DNA of 64,000 bases from Mycobacterium sp. M26 (lineage in GTDB: Bacteria; Actinomycetota; Actinomycetes; Mycobacteriales; Mycobacteriaceae): the NCBI RefSeq assembly GCF_001494595.1, contig NZ_LN929908.1, positions 1,773,716 through 1,837,715 on the forward strand, in the 5' to 3' direction. This document shows positions 10,934-19,717 of the stretch, in pieces. The translations under genes were made by a program, and so were the position numbers. Position 1 is the first letter of the stretch; the number at the start of each line of letters is the position of its first letter. Under the pieces are notes generated by a model. That model did no database searches. It was not told the origin of the DNA and worked only from the letters and a program-made list of their open reading frames with translations.

Positions 10934-11596
10934 ATGAGCACTCTCCACAAGGTCAAGGCCTACTTCGGGATGGCCCCGATGGACGATTACGACGACGAGT
11001 ACTACGACGACGAAGACCGCGGCGCCGGCCGCGGCTACCCGCGTCGCGGTGAGCGGTTCGCCGAGGACTCCTACGAGCGGGGCGGCCGCTACGACGACCG
11101 CGATCCGCGCGGTGCCCGCGAGTACGACGATCCGCGTGGCGATTACGACGCCCCGCCCACCGGCGGGTTCCGCTACGCCGAGGAGCCGCGGTTCCGCCCG
11201 CGCGAGTTCGACGACATGCCGCGGCCTTCGCGGTTCGGTTCCCTGCGCGGATCCACCCGCGGCGCCCTGGCGATGGACCCTCGCCGGATGGCCGAACTGT
11301 TCGAGGCGGGCAGCCCGCTGTCCAAGATCACCACGCTGCGTCCCAAGGACTACAGCGAGGCCCGCACCATCGGTGAGCGGTTCCGCGACGGCCAGCCGGT
11401 GATCATGGACCTGGTCTCGATGGACAACGCCGACGCCAAGCGGCTGGTGGACTTTGCCGCCGGCCTGGCCTTCGCCCTGCGCGGATCCTTCGACAAGGTC
11501 GCCACCAAGGTCTTCCTGCTGTCCCCGGCTGACGTCGACGTCACCGCCGAGGAGCGGCGCCGCATCGCCGAAGCGGGCTTCTACAGCTATCAGTGA
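10934..11596 (+). CDS. sepF: Cell division protein SepF
   Basis: 220 residues. The N-terminal [15 protein letters not shown] is the amphipathic membrane-targeting helix. A linker of about 100 residues rich in Asp, Tyr, Arg and Gly follows, then the conserved SepF domain (about residues 115-210) with [19 protein letters not shown] and [12 protein letters not shown]. SepF anchors FtsZ to the membrane in bacteria without FtsA and is essential in mycobacteria. A weak GGGTCC-type ribosome binding site precedes the ATG. The gene follows a 63-bp gap that could hold a promoter. Confidence 0.96.
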   Translation: MSTLHKVKAYFGMAPMDDYDDEYYDDEDRGAGRGYPRRGERFAEDSYERGGRYDDRDPRGAREYDDPRGDYDAPPTGGFRYAEEPRFRPREFDDMPRPSRFGSLRGSTRGALAMDPRRMAELFEAGSPLSKITTLRPKDYSEARTIGERFRDGQPVIMDLVSMDNADAKRLVDFAAGLAFALRGSFDKVATKVFLLSPADVDVTAEERRRIAEAGFYSYQ

Positions 11597-11710
11597 CTCA
11601 GCCGACACCCGGCGCCGCCGGTCTACTAGGTAGGCTGGCGGCGTCGCGCTGGAGTCATCCCAGCGATGTCGGCAATGTCACATCCGCTGCTGAGTAAGGA
11701 CCGGCTTTAG

Positions 11711-12010
11711 TTGGCGCTGTTCTTCGAAATCCTGGGCTTCGCGCTGTTCATCTTCTGGCTGCTGCTCATCGCCCGGGTCGTCGTCGAGTTCATCCGTTCG
11801 TTCGCCAGGGATTGGCACCCGCGCGGTCTCACCGTGGTGGTCCTCGAGGCGATCATGACGGTCACCGATCCTCCGGTGAAGCTCCTGCGCCGGTTGATCC
11901 CGCAGTTGACGATCGGGGCCGTCCGCTTCGACCTGTCGATCATGGTGTTGCTGCTGGTGGCCTTCATCGGCATGCAACTGGCCTTCAACGCGGCGGCCGC
12001 GGCGGCCTGA
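11711..12010 (+). CDS. YggT-family membrane protein
   Basis: 99 residues with two hydrophobic segments, ALFFEILGFALFIFWLLLIA and VRFDLSIMVLLLVAFIGMQL, flanking a short polar region with TDPPVKLLRRLIPQL, the signature of the YggT family. Its function is unknown; its constant place between sepF and wag31 (as Rv2146c) suggests a role in envelope growth. The start is a TTG at 11711: no in-frame ATG or GTG lies near the conserved N-terminus, so this rare start is preferred. Confidence 0.9.
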   Translation: MALFFEILGFALFIFWLLLIARVVVEFIRSFARDWHPRGLTVVVLEAIMTVTDPPVKLLRRLIPQLTIGAVRFDLSIMVLLLVAFIGMQLAFNAAAAAA

Positions 12011-12234
12011 TCCGGCCGGGGAAGATACTGCACCCGAGGCAAAAATCCGGTGAGGCGCGCCGTGGCGCAGGGGAGTGAAAGTTTGAAATTCGCTCTTAAT
12101 TATTGGTCTCGCGCGCAACCGGCGGTTCTGGTGTGACAGGATGGACGCCAGTTACAGTACGGAACGATGAACGTGACATGCGTTCTTCTACACTTTGACA
12201 TCGGTTCGACCGTCCAGACTCGAGGGGGCAGACA

Positions 12235-13047
12235 ATGCCACTTACACCGGCCGACGTGCACAATGTGGCGTTCAGCAAGCCACCCATCGGCAAGCGCGGC
12301 TACAACGAGGACGAGGTCGACGCCTTTCTCGACCTGGTGGAGAACGAGCTGACCCGCCTGATCGAAGAGAACTCCGACCTGCGGCAGCGGGTCAGCGAGC
12401 TCGATCAGGAGCTGGCTGCGGCCCGGGCCGGCGGCGGCGGACCGCAGCCCACCCAGGCGATCCCGCTCTACCAGCCCGAGCCGGAACCGGAGCCCGCTCC
12501 GGCCCCCGTCCCGCAGCCGGCGCCCGCGCCGTCGCCGTCGGTCAGCGAGGAGCAGGCCATCAAGGCGGCCCGCGTGCTGAGCCTGGCCCAGGACACCGCC
12601 GACCGGCTGACCGGTACCGCCAAGGCCGAGGCCGACAAGCTGCTCGCCGATGCCCGCGCCAACGCCGACCAGATCCTGTCGGAGGCCCGGCACACCGCCG
12701 AGACCACCGTCGCTGATGCCAAGCAGCGCTCCGAAGCGATGCTGGCCGACGCCCAGACCCGGTCGGAGACGCAGCTGCGGCAGGCCCAGGAGAAGGCCGA
12801 CGCCCTGCAGGCCGACGCCGAGCGCAAGCACTCCGAGATCATGGGCACCATCAACCAGCAGCGGACCGTCCTGGAGGGCCGGCTCGAGCAGCTGCGCACC
12901 TTCGAGCGCGAGTACCGCACCCGCCTCAAGACCTACCTCGAATCGCAGCTCGAAGAGCTGGGCCAGCGCGGCTCGGCCGCCCCGGTCGACTCCGGTGCTG
13001 CCACCGACGGCGGTGGGTTCAACCAGTTCAACCGGGGCAACAACTAA
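12235..13047 (+). CDS. wag31: Polar growth protein Wag31 (DivIVA)
   Basis: 270 residues, ATG preceded by GAGGGGG (12222-12228). The DivIVA lipid-binding domain covers residues 1-60 ([19 protein letters not shown] then [20 protein letters not shown]). A Pro/Glu-rich linker with [18 protein letters not shown] follows, then a long Ala/Glu/Gln coiled coil (about 105-245). Thr73 in the context QPTQAIP matches the residue phosphorylated by PknA/PknB in M. tuberculosis Wag31. Wag31 scaffolds the pole and recruits the elongation machinery; it is essential in mycobacteria. Confidence 0.97.
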   Translation: MPLTPADVHNVAFSKPPIGKRGYNEDEVDAFLDLVENELTRLIEENSDLRQRVSELDQELAAARAGGGGPQPTQAIPLYQPEPEPEPAPAPVPQPAPAPSPSVSEEQAIKAARVLSLAQDTADRLTGTAKAEADKLLADARANADQILSEARHTAETTVADAKQRSEAMLADAQTRSETQLRQAQEKADALQADAERKHSEIMGTINQQRTVLEGRLEQLRTFEREYRTRLKTYLESQLEELGQRGSAAPVDSGAATDGGGFNQFNRGNN

Positions 13048-13128
13048 GGTTCCGTCGGGCCGGTCCGTCGGGCTGTGCCGTCCGCGGGTCCGCGTCCACC
13101 GAAGAATCTGGCTGCCGGAGGTTGACCG

Positions 13129-13626
13129 ATGCTGATCGTTGCGCTGGTACTGGCGGTGATCGGCCTCGCCGCCCTGGTCACCGCAGTCGTCACCAGTAAT
13201 GAACTGGTTGCCTGGGTGTGCATCGCGGCCAGCGTGCTCGGGGTGATCCTGCTGATCGTCGATGCGATCCGCGAACGCTCGCAGAAGGAGCCGGCTGTCC
13301 CGGCCGAACCTGAACCCGCCGACGAGCCGGCGATCGCCTACTCCGACGAGGACGTCGTCGAGTCGACGTACTCCACGTTCGACGCCGACTACCCGGCCGA
13401 TGACCTGACCGAAGAGGACCACCCCGACGAGGTGGTATCCGAGGATCCCGAGTCCGATCTGCCCAGCGACGACGAGCCCGACCTGCCGGAACCGGCCGAG
13501 GAGGCAGCCGTCCATCCGGTGGACGAGGCGGACAGCACCGAGGAATCGGACGAGACCGCCGATGAGACCCCCGATGAGACCGCCGGCGAGGCCGACGACG
13601 TGGCGGAGAACACCGAACGCCGCTGA
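13129..13626 (+). CDS. Small membrane protein with long acidic C-terminal tail (Rv2144c-like position)
   Basis: 165 residues. The N-terminus holds two close hydrophobic segments (LIVALVLAVIGLAALVTAVV and AWVCIAASVLGVILLIVDA), followed by about 110 residues dominated by Asp, Glu, Pro and Ser with no visible fold. A GGAGG ribosome binding site is just upstream. The position after wag31 corresponds to Rv2144c, a conserved membrane protein of unknown role. The acidic tail is probably cytoplasmic and disordered; no function is proposed. Confidence 0.8.
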   Translation: MLIVALVLAVIGLAALVTAVVTSNELVAWVCIAASVLGVILLIVDAIRERSQKEPAVPAEPEPADEPAIAYSDEDVVESTYSTFDADYPADDLTEEDHPDEVVSEDPESDLPSDDEPDLPEPAEEAAVHPVDEADSTEESDETADETPDETAGEADDVAENTERR

Positions 13627-13660
13627 CGGCACGGCCCATCCGGGCCACCCTTGGCTCCGA

Positions 13661-15040
13661 ATGCTCATCGTGGGAATTGAATACGCGAGCATCGTCGACC
13701 ATCCGCTCGACGAGGTGTTCGCCTGGCACACCCGTCCCGGCGCCATGCGCAGATTGGTTCCGCCCTGGCAGCCGATGCGGGTGGTCGCCGAGACCAACTC
13801 GCTGGCCGACGGCGTGGCCATCCTCGGACTCCCGGCCGGGCTGCGCTGGATCGCCCGCCACGATCCGGCCGGCTACGATCCGCCCCACCAGTTCGTCGAT
13901 GTGCTGTCCTCCGACGGCCTGATGACCCTGCCGCCGCGGATCATCGGATGGTGGCGGCACACCCACCGCTATAGCGACGCTGGCGATGGCACCACCCGCG
14001 TGCATGACATCGTCGACACCACGGTGCCGGGCGCGGCGCTGCGGTCCACCTTCGCCTATCGGCACCGCCAGCTCGCCGACGATCTCGCCGCGCACCGCGA
14101 TGCCGCGCAGGCCGGTGCGGGCAGCCTGGTGATCGCGATGACCGGATCCTCCGGCCTGGTCGGCACGGCGCTGGCCGCCTTCCTGTCCACCGGCGGCCAC
14201 CGGGTCATTCGGCTGGTTCGGCGTGACCCGGCCAACGCCGACGAACGACGTTGGGACCCAAGCGATCCCGCGCCTGATCTCTTCGACGGAGTGGATGCCG
14301 TCGTCCATCTGGCGGGTGAGTCGATCGCCGGTCGCTTCACCGACAAGCACCGGGCCGCCATCCGCGACTCGCGCATCGAACCCACCCGCAAGCTCGCCGA
14401 ACGTGCCGCCGCATCGGGCCCCGGTCTGCGGGCCTTCGTCAGCGCGTCGGCCATCGGCATCTACGGCTACGACCGCGGCGACGCGCTGTTGTGCGAGGAC
14501 AGCGCCCGCGGCGACGGCTTCCTGGCCGACGTGGTCGCCGACTGGGAGGCCGCCACCGCGCCGGCCGCCGACGCCGGATTGCGAACGGTGCTGGTGCGCA
14601 CCGGCATCGTGCAGGCCGCAGCCGGTGGCACGCTGCGCCTGATGCGTCCGCTGTTCGCCGCCGGGCTCGGCGGCCGGCTGGGCAGCGGCAGGCAGTGGCT
14701 GTCCTGGGTCGGCATCGACGACCTGCTCGACGTGTACTACCGCGCCCTGTGGGACGACCGGTTGTCCGGTCCGGTCAACGCCGTCGGCCCCAACCCCGTG
14801 CGCAACAGCGAGTACACCGCCGCGCTGGCCACGACGCTGCACCGGCCGGCCCTGCTGCCGGTGCCGTCGATCGGGCCGCGGGTGCTGCTCGGCGAGCAGG
14901 GCGCGCGTGAGCTGGCCGAGGCCGACCAGCGGGTGCTACCCACCAAGCTGCAGGCGCTCGGGCACCGGTTCCGCCACCAGACCGTCGACGACGCGCTGGC
15001 CCACCAACTCGGGCACGACCCCGCACCCGGGGTGCTGTAA
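13661..15040 (+). CDS. TIGR01777-type protein: SRPBCC domain fused to NAD(P)-dependent epimerase
   Basis: 459 residues from ATG 13661. Residues 1-155 resemble a START/SRPBCC ligand-binding domain (SIVDHPLDEVFAWHTRPGAM, then VHDIVDTTVPG). From about 165 a Rossmann epimerase begins with MTGSSGLVGTALAAFL, followed by DAVVHLAGESIAG, RAFVSASAIGIYGY and LSWVGIDDLLDVYYRAL. The C-terminal DUF1731-type segment contains ALLPVPSIGPRVLLGEQG. E. coli YfcH has only the epimerase part, and the fusion is common in actinobacteria. The substrate is unknown. Other in-frame starts upstream would run into the preceding gene. Confidence 0.85.
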   Translation: MLIVGIEYASIVDHPLDEVFAWHTRPGAMRRLVPPWQPMRVVAETNSLADGVAILGLPAGLRWIARHDPAGYDPPHQFVDVLSSDGLMTLPPRIIGWWRHTHRYSDAGDGTTRVHDIVDTTVPGAALRSTFAYRHRQLADDLAAHRDAAQAGAGSLVIAMTGSSGLVGTALAAFLSTGGHRVIRLVRRDPANADERRWDPSDPAPDLFDGVDAVVHLAGESIAGRFTDKHRAAIRDSRIEPTRKLAERAAASGPGLRAFVSASAIGIYGYDRGDALLCEDSARGDGFLADVVADWEAATAPAADAGLRTVLVRTGIVQAAAGGTLRLMRPLFAAGLGGRLGSGRQWLSWVGIDDLLDVYYRALWDDRLSGPVNAVGPNPVRNSEYTAALATTLHRPALLPVPSIGPRVLLGEQGARELAEADQRVLPTKLQALGHRFRHQTVDDALAHQLGHDPAPGVL

Positions 15041-16861
15041 CTAGGGTGCGGCGGCGGCCCACGAGTGCAGCGGGCGCAGCAGCGAACTCTTCTTGTACTC
15101 GTGGCCGGCCATCCGGCCCAGGATGTCATCCAGCGCGATCACCGCATCGGTGATGTAGGGCCCCTTGTTGAGCATCACGCACTCGGCGCGTTCGGCCATC
15201 GCGGCGTCACTGATCTCGGCGCGTGACGGCAGCCCGGTTTTGGCCAGCTGTTCGAGTACCTGGGTTGCCCAGATCACCGGCAGGTGCGCCGCCTCGCACA
15301 GGCACAGCGTCTCCTCCTGCACCTCGGCCATCCGTTCGTAGCCGCATTCGACCGCCAGATCCCCGCGCGCGATCATCACCCCGACCTTCGGACGCCGCAT
15401 CGCGATGAGCATCAGCTGCGGCAGATGTTCGAAGGCCCGCCGGGTTTCGATCTTGAGCACCACCCCCAGGTCGGCGTCGCCGAGCCGGGCGAGTTCGTCG
15501 AACAGGCGGATCACGTCAGCGGGTTCCCGGACGAACGAGAACTGGACGACGTCGGCGATGGCGACCACCGTCGGGAGGTCGGCGAGGTCCTTGTCGGTCA
15601 GCGCCGACACGGTCAGGTCGGTGTCGGGCACGTTGATGCCCCGGCCCGCATGCAGTTTCACCGTTCGGTGCACCGGGTGCTCGATCCGGACATCGGCCCG
15701 GTCGGGGGCAATGGCCACCACCCGGCCGCCGATCTTGCCGTCGTCGAAGAAGATTCGCTCGCCGGTCTCCACACTGTCGAATACCTCCGGCAGCGTGCAG
15801 CCGATCCGCGGCGGATCGTCGTCGGCTGGCACCGGCGCGCAGTCGCGGGTCAGGCGCAGCACGTCACCAGCCGTGAGCGCGATGCTCTCGTCGACCACCG
15901 GCAGTGCTCCGACCGCGGTGGTGTCGTGGGTGGGATGCGACGCCGTCAGCACCGTCCCGGTTTCCAGGTACGTCGTCTTCTCCGTGGTCACCACCACGCC
16001 GCCGGGAGCGGCGGCCCCCACCAGCAGCCGCCGCTTGGAGCCGCGGCTGTCCTGCAGCAGCACCTCTTCCCCCTCGACCCGCCTGCTCAGCCACGCCGGG
16101 TCCACCGGGACCGTGGTCAGCCCCGGTTCGGGTGCCCGCGCCGGGCGCTGACTGGAGGTCAGCCAGCCCCGTGCGGCGGCCACCACCTGCCCACGGACGT
16201 TGCGGCTGGGATGCAGTCGCACCACCTGCGGACCGTCTTGAAGCGGGCCGGTCCGCAGCTTCGGCCCGGCGAGGTCCATCGCGATCAGACATGTCCGGCC
16301 GGCACCGGCCGCGGCAGCCCGGACGTTGGCGGCCATGGCTTTCCAGTCGGCGGCGTCATCGTGGGCGCAGTTGATCCGCGCGATCCGCATCCCGGCGTCG
16401 ATCAGGGCACGCACCAGGGCGATGTCGGCGGCCGCTTCCGACGGCAGGGTGACCATGATCCGGGCGGCACGGTCCTGCGCGCCCGGCCCCAGCAGGGCGT
16501 CGGCATTACGGCCGAGCAGGCTCGCCCCCTGCGCGGGGGTGACGGTGACGTCGGTGCGCGGCTGCCACCCGCGGCCCCGCATCGCCGCGATGGCGGCCGA
16601 CACTGCCGTCAATGTGGCCTGCACGTGGGCTTCGCTGCGCCCCAATGACGAGAGGCCCAGTGCCGCCAGGCGGCTCTGCAGGTCGCGCAGGTCGCACTGC
16701 CGCAGTGCCCAGTAGTGCACCAGATTGATTGCACTGCATCGGTTTTCGGGTTCCACCGGATCGGTCCAGGGGCGCCAGCGGGCTTGGGCATCGGCCAACT
16801 GCTCCAACACGGCGTCGACATCGCGCGCAAGGGCGTCCAGCTGATCTGTTTCGGCAGACAT
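15041..16861 (-). CDS. Divergent pyruvate-kinase-like protein with N-terminal extension
   Basis: 606 residues, ATG at 16861. Residues ~1-115 form an extra helical region not found in standard pyruvate kinases. The barrel follows with GMRIARINCAHDD, MDLAGPKLRTGP, VVQFSFVREPADV, VVLKIETRRAFEHL, GVMIARGDLAVECGYERM and VIWATQVLEQL. The catalytic Lys-x-Glu, the metal-site RGDL and the ATQ threonine are therefore present. The phosphate-loop Ser of NFSHG is Ala, and the usual KGPE is AGPK. The B domain is enlarged, and the protein ends soon after MLNKGPY, with no C-terminal regulatory domain. It may be an active but unregulated kinase or a relative with another substrate. It is divergent from the hydrogenase operon. 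Confidence 0.8.
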   Translation of the reverse strand: MSAETDQLDALARDVDAVLEQLADAQARWRPWTDPVEPENRCSAINLVHYWALRQCDLRDLQSRLAALGLSSLGRSEAHVQATLTAVSAAIAAMRGRGWQPRTDVTVTPAQGASLLGRNADALLGPGAQDRAARIMVTLPSEAAADIALVRALIDAGMRIARINCAHDDAADWKAMAANVRAAAAGAGRTCLIAMDLAGPKLRTGPLQDGPQVVRLHPSRNVRGQVVAAARGWLTSSQRPARAPEPGLTTVPVDPAWLSRRVEGEEVLLQDSRGSKRRLLVGAAAPGGVVVTTEKTTYLETGTVLTASHPTHDTTAVGALPVVDESIALTAGDVLRLTRDCAPVPADDDPPRIGCTLPEVFDSVETGERIFFDDGKIGGRVVAIAPDRADVRIEHPVHRTVKLHAGRGINVPDTDLTVSALTDKDLADLPTVVAIADVVQFSFVREPADVIRLFDELARLGDADLGVVLKIETRRAFEHLPQLMLIAMRRPKVGVMIARGDLAVECGYERMAEVQEETLCLCEAAHLPVIWATQVLEQLAKTGLPSRAEISDAAMAERAECVMLNKGPYITDAVIALDDILGRMAGHEYKKSSLLRPLHSWAAAAP

Positions 16862-16910
16862 GATCCGGACGCTAGTGAGGTCAGGTTGCAATCCGGTGAA
16901 CGATAGGGGT

Positions 16911-16930
16911 GATGTGACTTTAGGCCCTCA
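16911..16930 (+). promoter_or_regulatory. DosR (DevR)-like operator before the hydrogenase operon
   Basis: The segment GTGACTTTAGGCCCT (16914-16928) closely matches the mycobacterial dormancy box core GGGACTTNNGNCCCT; only the second G differs. It lies 56 bp upstream of the hydrogenase ATG at 16986, and 50 bp from the start of the divergent pyruvate-kinase-like gene. Hyh in M. smegmatis is known to be induced by hypoxia through DosR, so the position is meaningful. This is a motif match by eye, not a scored search. Confidence 0.7.
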
Positions 16931-16985
16931 CCGGTAGCCCGAATGACCCACGCGCCGGGCCGTCTACGTGCGCAACGATGGCGGC

Positions 16986-18107
16986 ATGGCAGCCAGCGAT
17001 GCCGTCGTCCTCGACGGCGCGGGTTTGCACCGACTCGTCGACGAACTGCGCGGGCGGGGCTACACGGTGGTCGGTCCGACACTGCGCGACAACGCGATCG
17101 TGCTCGCGGAGCTGACGAGTGCCGATGATCTGCCCCGCGGCTGGGGCGTCGACGTCGCGCCGGGCAGCTATCAACTGCGCCGCCGCACCGATTCCGCGGC
17201 GTTCGGGCACTCTTCGGGACCACAGTCCTGGAAGCAATTCCTGCACCCGCCCCGCCAGAAGGTGTGGGGGTGCAGCGCCGAGGGTCTCGACGCGGCAGAC
17301 GAACCCGAGCCCAAGTACGCCTTCCTCGGGGTGCACGGCTGCGACCTGGCCGGTATCGGCGTGCTCGACCGGGTGCTGTCCGGCGGCACCCACCCCGACG
17401 GGTCCTATGTCGGCAGGCGCAGGCAGGTGTTCGTGGTCGCGGTCAACTGCACCGAGCCCGGCCGGCTGTGTTTCTGCGCCTCGATGGACACCGGGCCGGC
17501 CTGCCGCTCCGGCTACGACCTGGCCCTGACCGAACGCCTCGACGGCCCGGAACCCACCTATGTGGTCGAGACCGGCAGCGCGGCAGGCGTCGACGTCCTT
17601 TCCGCTGTGCCGCATCGGCCCGCGCAGCCCGCCGAATCCGCCGCTGCGGCCGAGGAGGTCCGCGCCGCGGCCGACCTGATGAGCCGCCGCATGCCGGAGG
17701 TCGACCTGCGTCAACTGCTGATCGACTCGCGCGAATCCCCGCACTGGGAGGATGTCGCCAGTCGCTGCCTGACCTGCGGCAACTGCACCATGGTCTGCCC
17801 AACATGCTTCTGCACCAGCACAACTGAGGTCACCGACCTCACCGGCGAGCACGCTGAACGGTGGATGGAGTGGGCGTCGTGTTTCGAGCTGGACTTCACC
17901 TTCGTCCACGAAGGTCCGGTGCGCCAGTCCGGCCCGTCGCGCTACCGGCATTGGCTCACCCACAAGCTGTCCAGCTGGCACGACCAGTTCGGCACGTCGG
18001 GCTGTGTCGGCTGCGGCCGGTGTATTGCGTGGTGCCCCACCGGGATCGACATCACCGAGGAGATGGCGACGTTCGCCCGGCTGGCCGGGGAGGACGGCGA
18101 TGAGTGA
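16986..18107 (+). CDS. hyhB: Group 3b [NiFe] hydrogenase (Hyh/sulfhydrogenase type) beta subunit, 4Fe-4S protein
   Basis: 373 residues from ATG 16986; a GTG at 16968 is an alternative, possibly leaderless, start. The first 230 residues form the HydB-type N-terminal domain. Two ferredoxin-like cluster motifs follow: CLTCGNCTMVCPTCFC near residue 260 and CVGCGRCIAWCPTGID near 340. The subunit carries electrons between the catalytic small subunit and the flavin subunit. It is the first gene of a compact operon, and its stop overlaps the next start by 8 bp. A DosR-like box lies upstream. Confidence 0.9.
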   Translation: MAASDAVVLDGAGLHRLVDELRGRGYTVVGPTLRDNAIVLAELTSADDLPRGWGVDVAPGSYQLRRRTDSAAFGHSSGPQSWKQFLHPPRQKVWGCSAEGLDAADEPEPKYAFLGVHGCDLAGIGVLDRVLSGGTHPDGSYVGRRRQVFVVAVNCTEPGRLCFCASMDTGPACRSGYDLALTERLDGPEPTYVVETGSAAGVDVLSAVPHRPAQPAESAAAAEEVRAAADLMSRRMPEVDLRQLLIDSRESPHWEDVASRCLTCGNCTMVCPTCFCTSTTEVTDLTGEHAERWMEWASCFELDFTFVHEGPVRQSGPSRYRHWLTHKLSSWHDQFGTSGCVGCGRCIAWCPTGIDITEEMATFARLAGEDGDE

Positions 18108-18960
18108 GGCCGTGACGCGCGGGTGGGCGACGGAGTCCTCAGCGATGGCGCCGACGCCCTACCGGGTGCGCTCCAAGGTGGTCGAGAACGCCGACTCGGT
18201 GACGCTGTGCCTCGAGCCGATGGCCACCGAGCTGTCAGCCCCGCAGCCGGGGGAGTTCATGATGCTGTACGCCTTCGGCGTCGGTGAGGTGGCCATCTCG
18301 GTCAGCGGTGACCCGTCGCTGTCCGATGGCACCATCACCCACACCATCCGTTCCGTCGGCGCGGTGAGCGCTGCACTGTGTGCGGCCGAACCGGGCAGCA
18401 CCCTCGGCGTCCGGGGGCCGTTCGGCACCAGCTGGGGTCTGGACGAGGCGGCCGGGCGTGACCTGGTGATCGTTGCCGGGGGTGTCGGCCTGGCCCCGCT
18501 GCGGCCCGTCGTTCTCGGGGCGCTGGCACATCGGGATCGTTACGGCCGGGTGATCCTCATCGCCGGTGCCCGCGCGCAGCGCGACTTCCTCTACACCGAG
18601 GAAATCCAACGCTGGCAACAGGATTCACGACTCGAGGTGCACCTGACCGTGGACGTGCCGATCCAGGGCTGGCCCGGTGAGACGGGGTTCGTCACCGAAC
18701 CGCTGCGGCGGCTCGCGCTGGACCCCACCCGGGTCACCGCGTTCCTGTGCGGTCCCGAACCGATGATGCGTTTCGGCGCCCAGGCGCTGCTGGACAAGGG
18801 TGTCGCCGACACCGACATCCGGGTATCGCTGGAACGGAACATGCAGTGCGGCATCGGCTGGTGCGGGCACTGTCAGCTCGGACCGTTGCTGGTGTGCCGC
18901 GACGGGCCGGTGGTCGGCTACGACGTGGCGCGCCCGCTGCTGGAAGTCAAGGAGCTCTGA
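18100..18960 (+). CDS. hyhG: Group 3b hydrogenase gamma subunit, FAD/NAD(P)-binding oxidoreductase
   Basis: 286 residues from ATG 18100. It has a ferredoxin-NADP reductase layout: a flavin-binding barrel (about 1-110), then a nucleotide-binding domain starting LVIVAGGVGLAPLRPVVLGA, with CGPEPMM near residue 215. The end carries a 2Fe-2S-type cysteine cluster, CGIGWCGHCQLGPLLVC, as in the dihydroorotate dehydrogenase electron transfer subunit and HydG. It exchanges electrons with NAD(P)H. The preceding gene overlaps it and hyhS begins directly after its stop. Confidence 0.9.
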   Translation: MSEAVTRGWATESSAMAPTPYRVRSKVVENADSVTLCLEPMATELSAPQPGEFMMLYAFGVGEVAISVSGDPSLSDGTITHTIRSVGAVSAALCAAEPGSTLGVRGPFGTSWGLDEAAGRDLVIVAGGVGLAPLRPVVLGALAHRDRYGRVILIAGARAQRDFLYTEEIQRWQQDSRLEVHLTVDVPIQGWPGETGFVTEPLRRLALDPTRVTAFLCGPEPMMRFGAQALLDKGVADTDIRVSLERNMQCGIGWCGHCQLGPLLVCRDGPVVGYDVARPLLEVKEL

Positions 18961-18961
18961 G

Positions 18962-19717
18962 ATGCCCAGCCTGGCCGTGTGGAAGTTCGCCTCCTGCGAC
19001 GGATGTCAGCTCACCCTGCTCGACTGCGAAGACGAGCTGCTGACGCTGGCCGAGCAGGTGCAGATCAAGACGTTCGCCGAGGCGTCGAGCGCCGTCGTCG
19101 GCGGTCCCTACGACGTCTCCCTGGTCGAAGGATCGGTCACCACCGCGTCCGATGAGCGCCGGATCCGCGAAATCCGCGAGCAGTCCGGCATTCTCGTGGC
19201 GATCGGAGCGTGTGCCACCGCAGGCGGTGTGCAGGCGCTGCGCAACTTCGCCGACGTCACCGAGTTCACCTCCGTGGTGTATGCCCGGCCCGACTACATC
19301 AGCACGCTGGCCACCTCGACCCCCGCCTCGGCGCACGTCACGGTGGACTACGAGCTGCGCGGCTGCCCGATCGACCGGCGCCAGCTGCTCGACACCCTGG
19401 CCGCGCTGCTGGTCGGGCGCAAACCCCGGCTGCCCGCCGCGACGGTGTGCACCGAGTGCAAACGCGCCGGGGTGACCTGCGTGACGGTAGCCGACGGGAT
19501 CGCCTGCCTGGGCCCGGTCACCCACGCCGGCTGTGGCGCGCTGTGCCCACGCCATCACCGCGGCTGCTACGGGTGTTTCGGGCCGATGGCCACCCCGAAC
19601 ATGCCCGCCCTGATCCCGCTGCTCCATCGCGACGGCATGTCCGGCCCGGATGTCGACCGGGTGTTCGCGACGTTCAACGTCACTCAGTTCACCGCGGAGC
19701 GCGACGCCCATGACTGA
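18962..19717 (+). CDS. hyhS: Group 3b [NiFe] hydrogenase small subunit
   Basis: 251 residues from ATG 18962, one base after the preceding stop. The N-terminal proximal cluster motif is FASCDGCQ, continued by IGACATAGG near residue 80 and ELRGCPID near 137. The C-terminal part carries further cysteines (CTECKRAGVTC, GCGALCP, GCYGCFGPM) for the remaining clusters. There is no twin-arginine signal, so the enzyme is cytoplasmic, as expected of group 3. The stop overlaps the large subunit start by 8 bp. Confidence 0.93.
   Translation: MPSLAVWKFASCDGCQLTLLDCEDELLTLAEQVQIKTFAEASSAVVGGPYDVSLVEGSVTTASDERRIREIREQSGILVAIGACATAGGVQALRNFADVTEFTSVVYARPDYISTLATSTPASAHVTVDYELRGCPIDRRQLLDTLAALLVGRKPRLPAATVCTECKRAGVTCVTVADGIACLGPVTHAGCGALCPRHHRGCYGCFGPMATPNMPALIPLLHRDGMSGPDVDRVFATFNVTQFTAERDAHD

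Noticed and set aside
12062-12234. Promoter for wag31 with TTGACA at 12195-12200
   Set aside because: A -35 there would place the start of transcription inside the ribosome binding site; no convincing -10 was found, so no promoter is called.
12100-13821. Long open frame on the - strand opposite wag31
   Set aside because: Composition follows the wag31 repeats read in reverse; wag31 is certain on the + strand.
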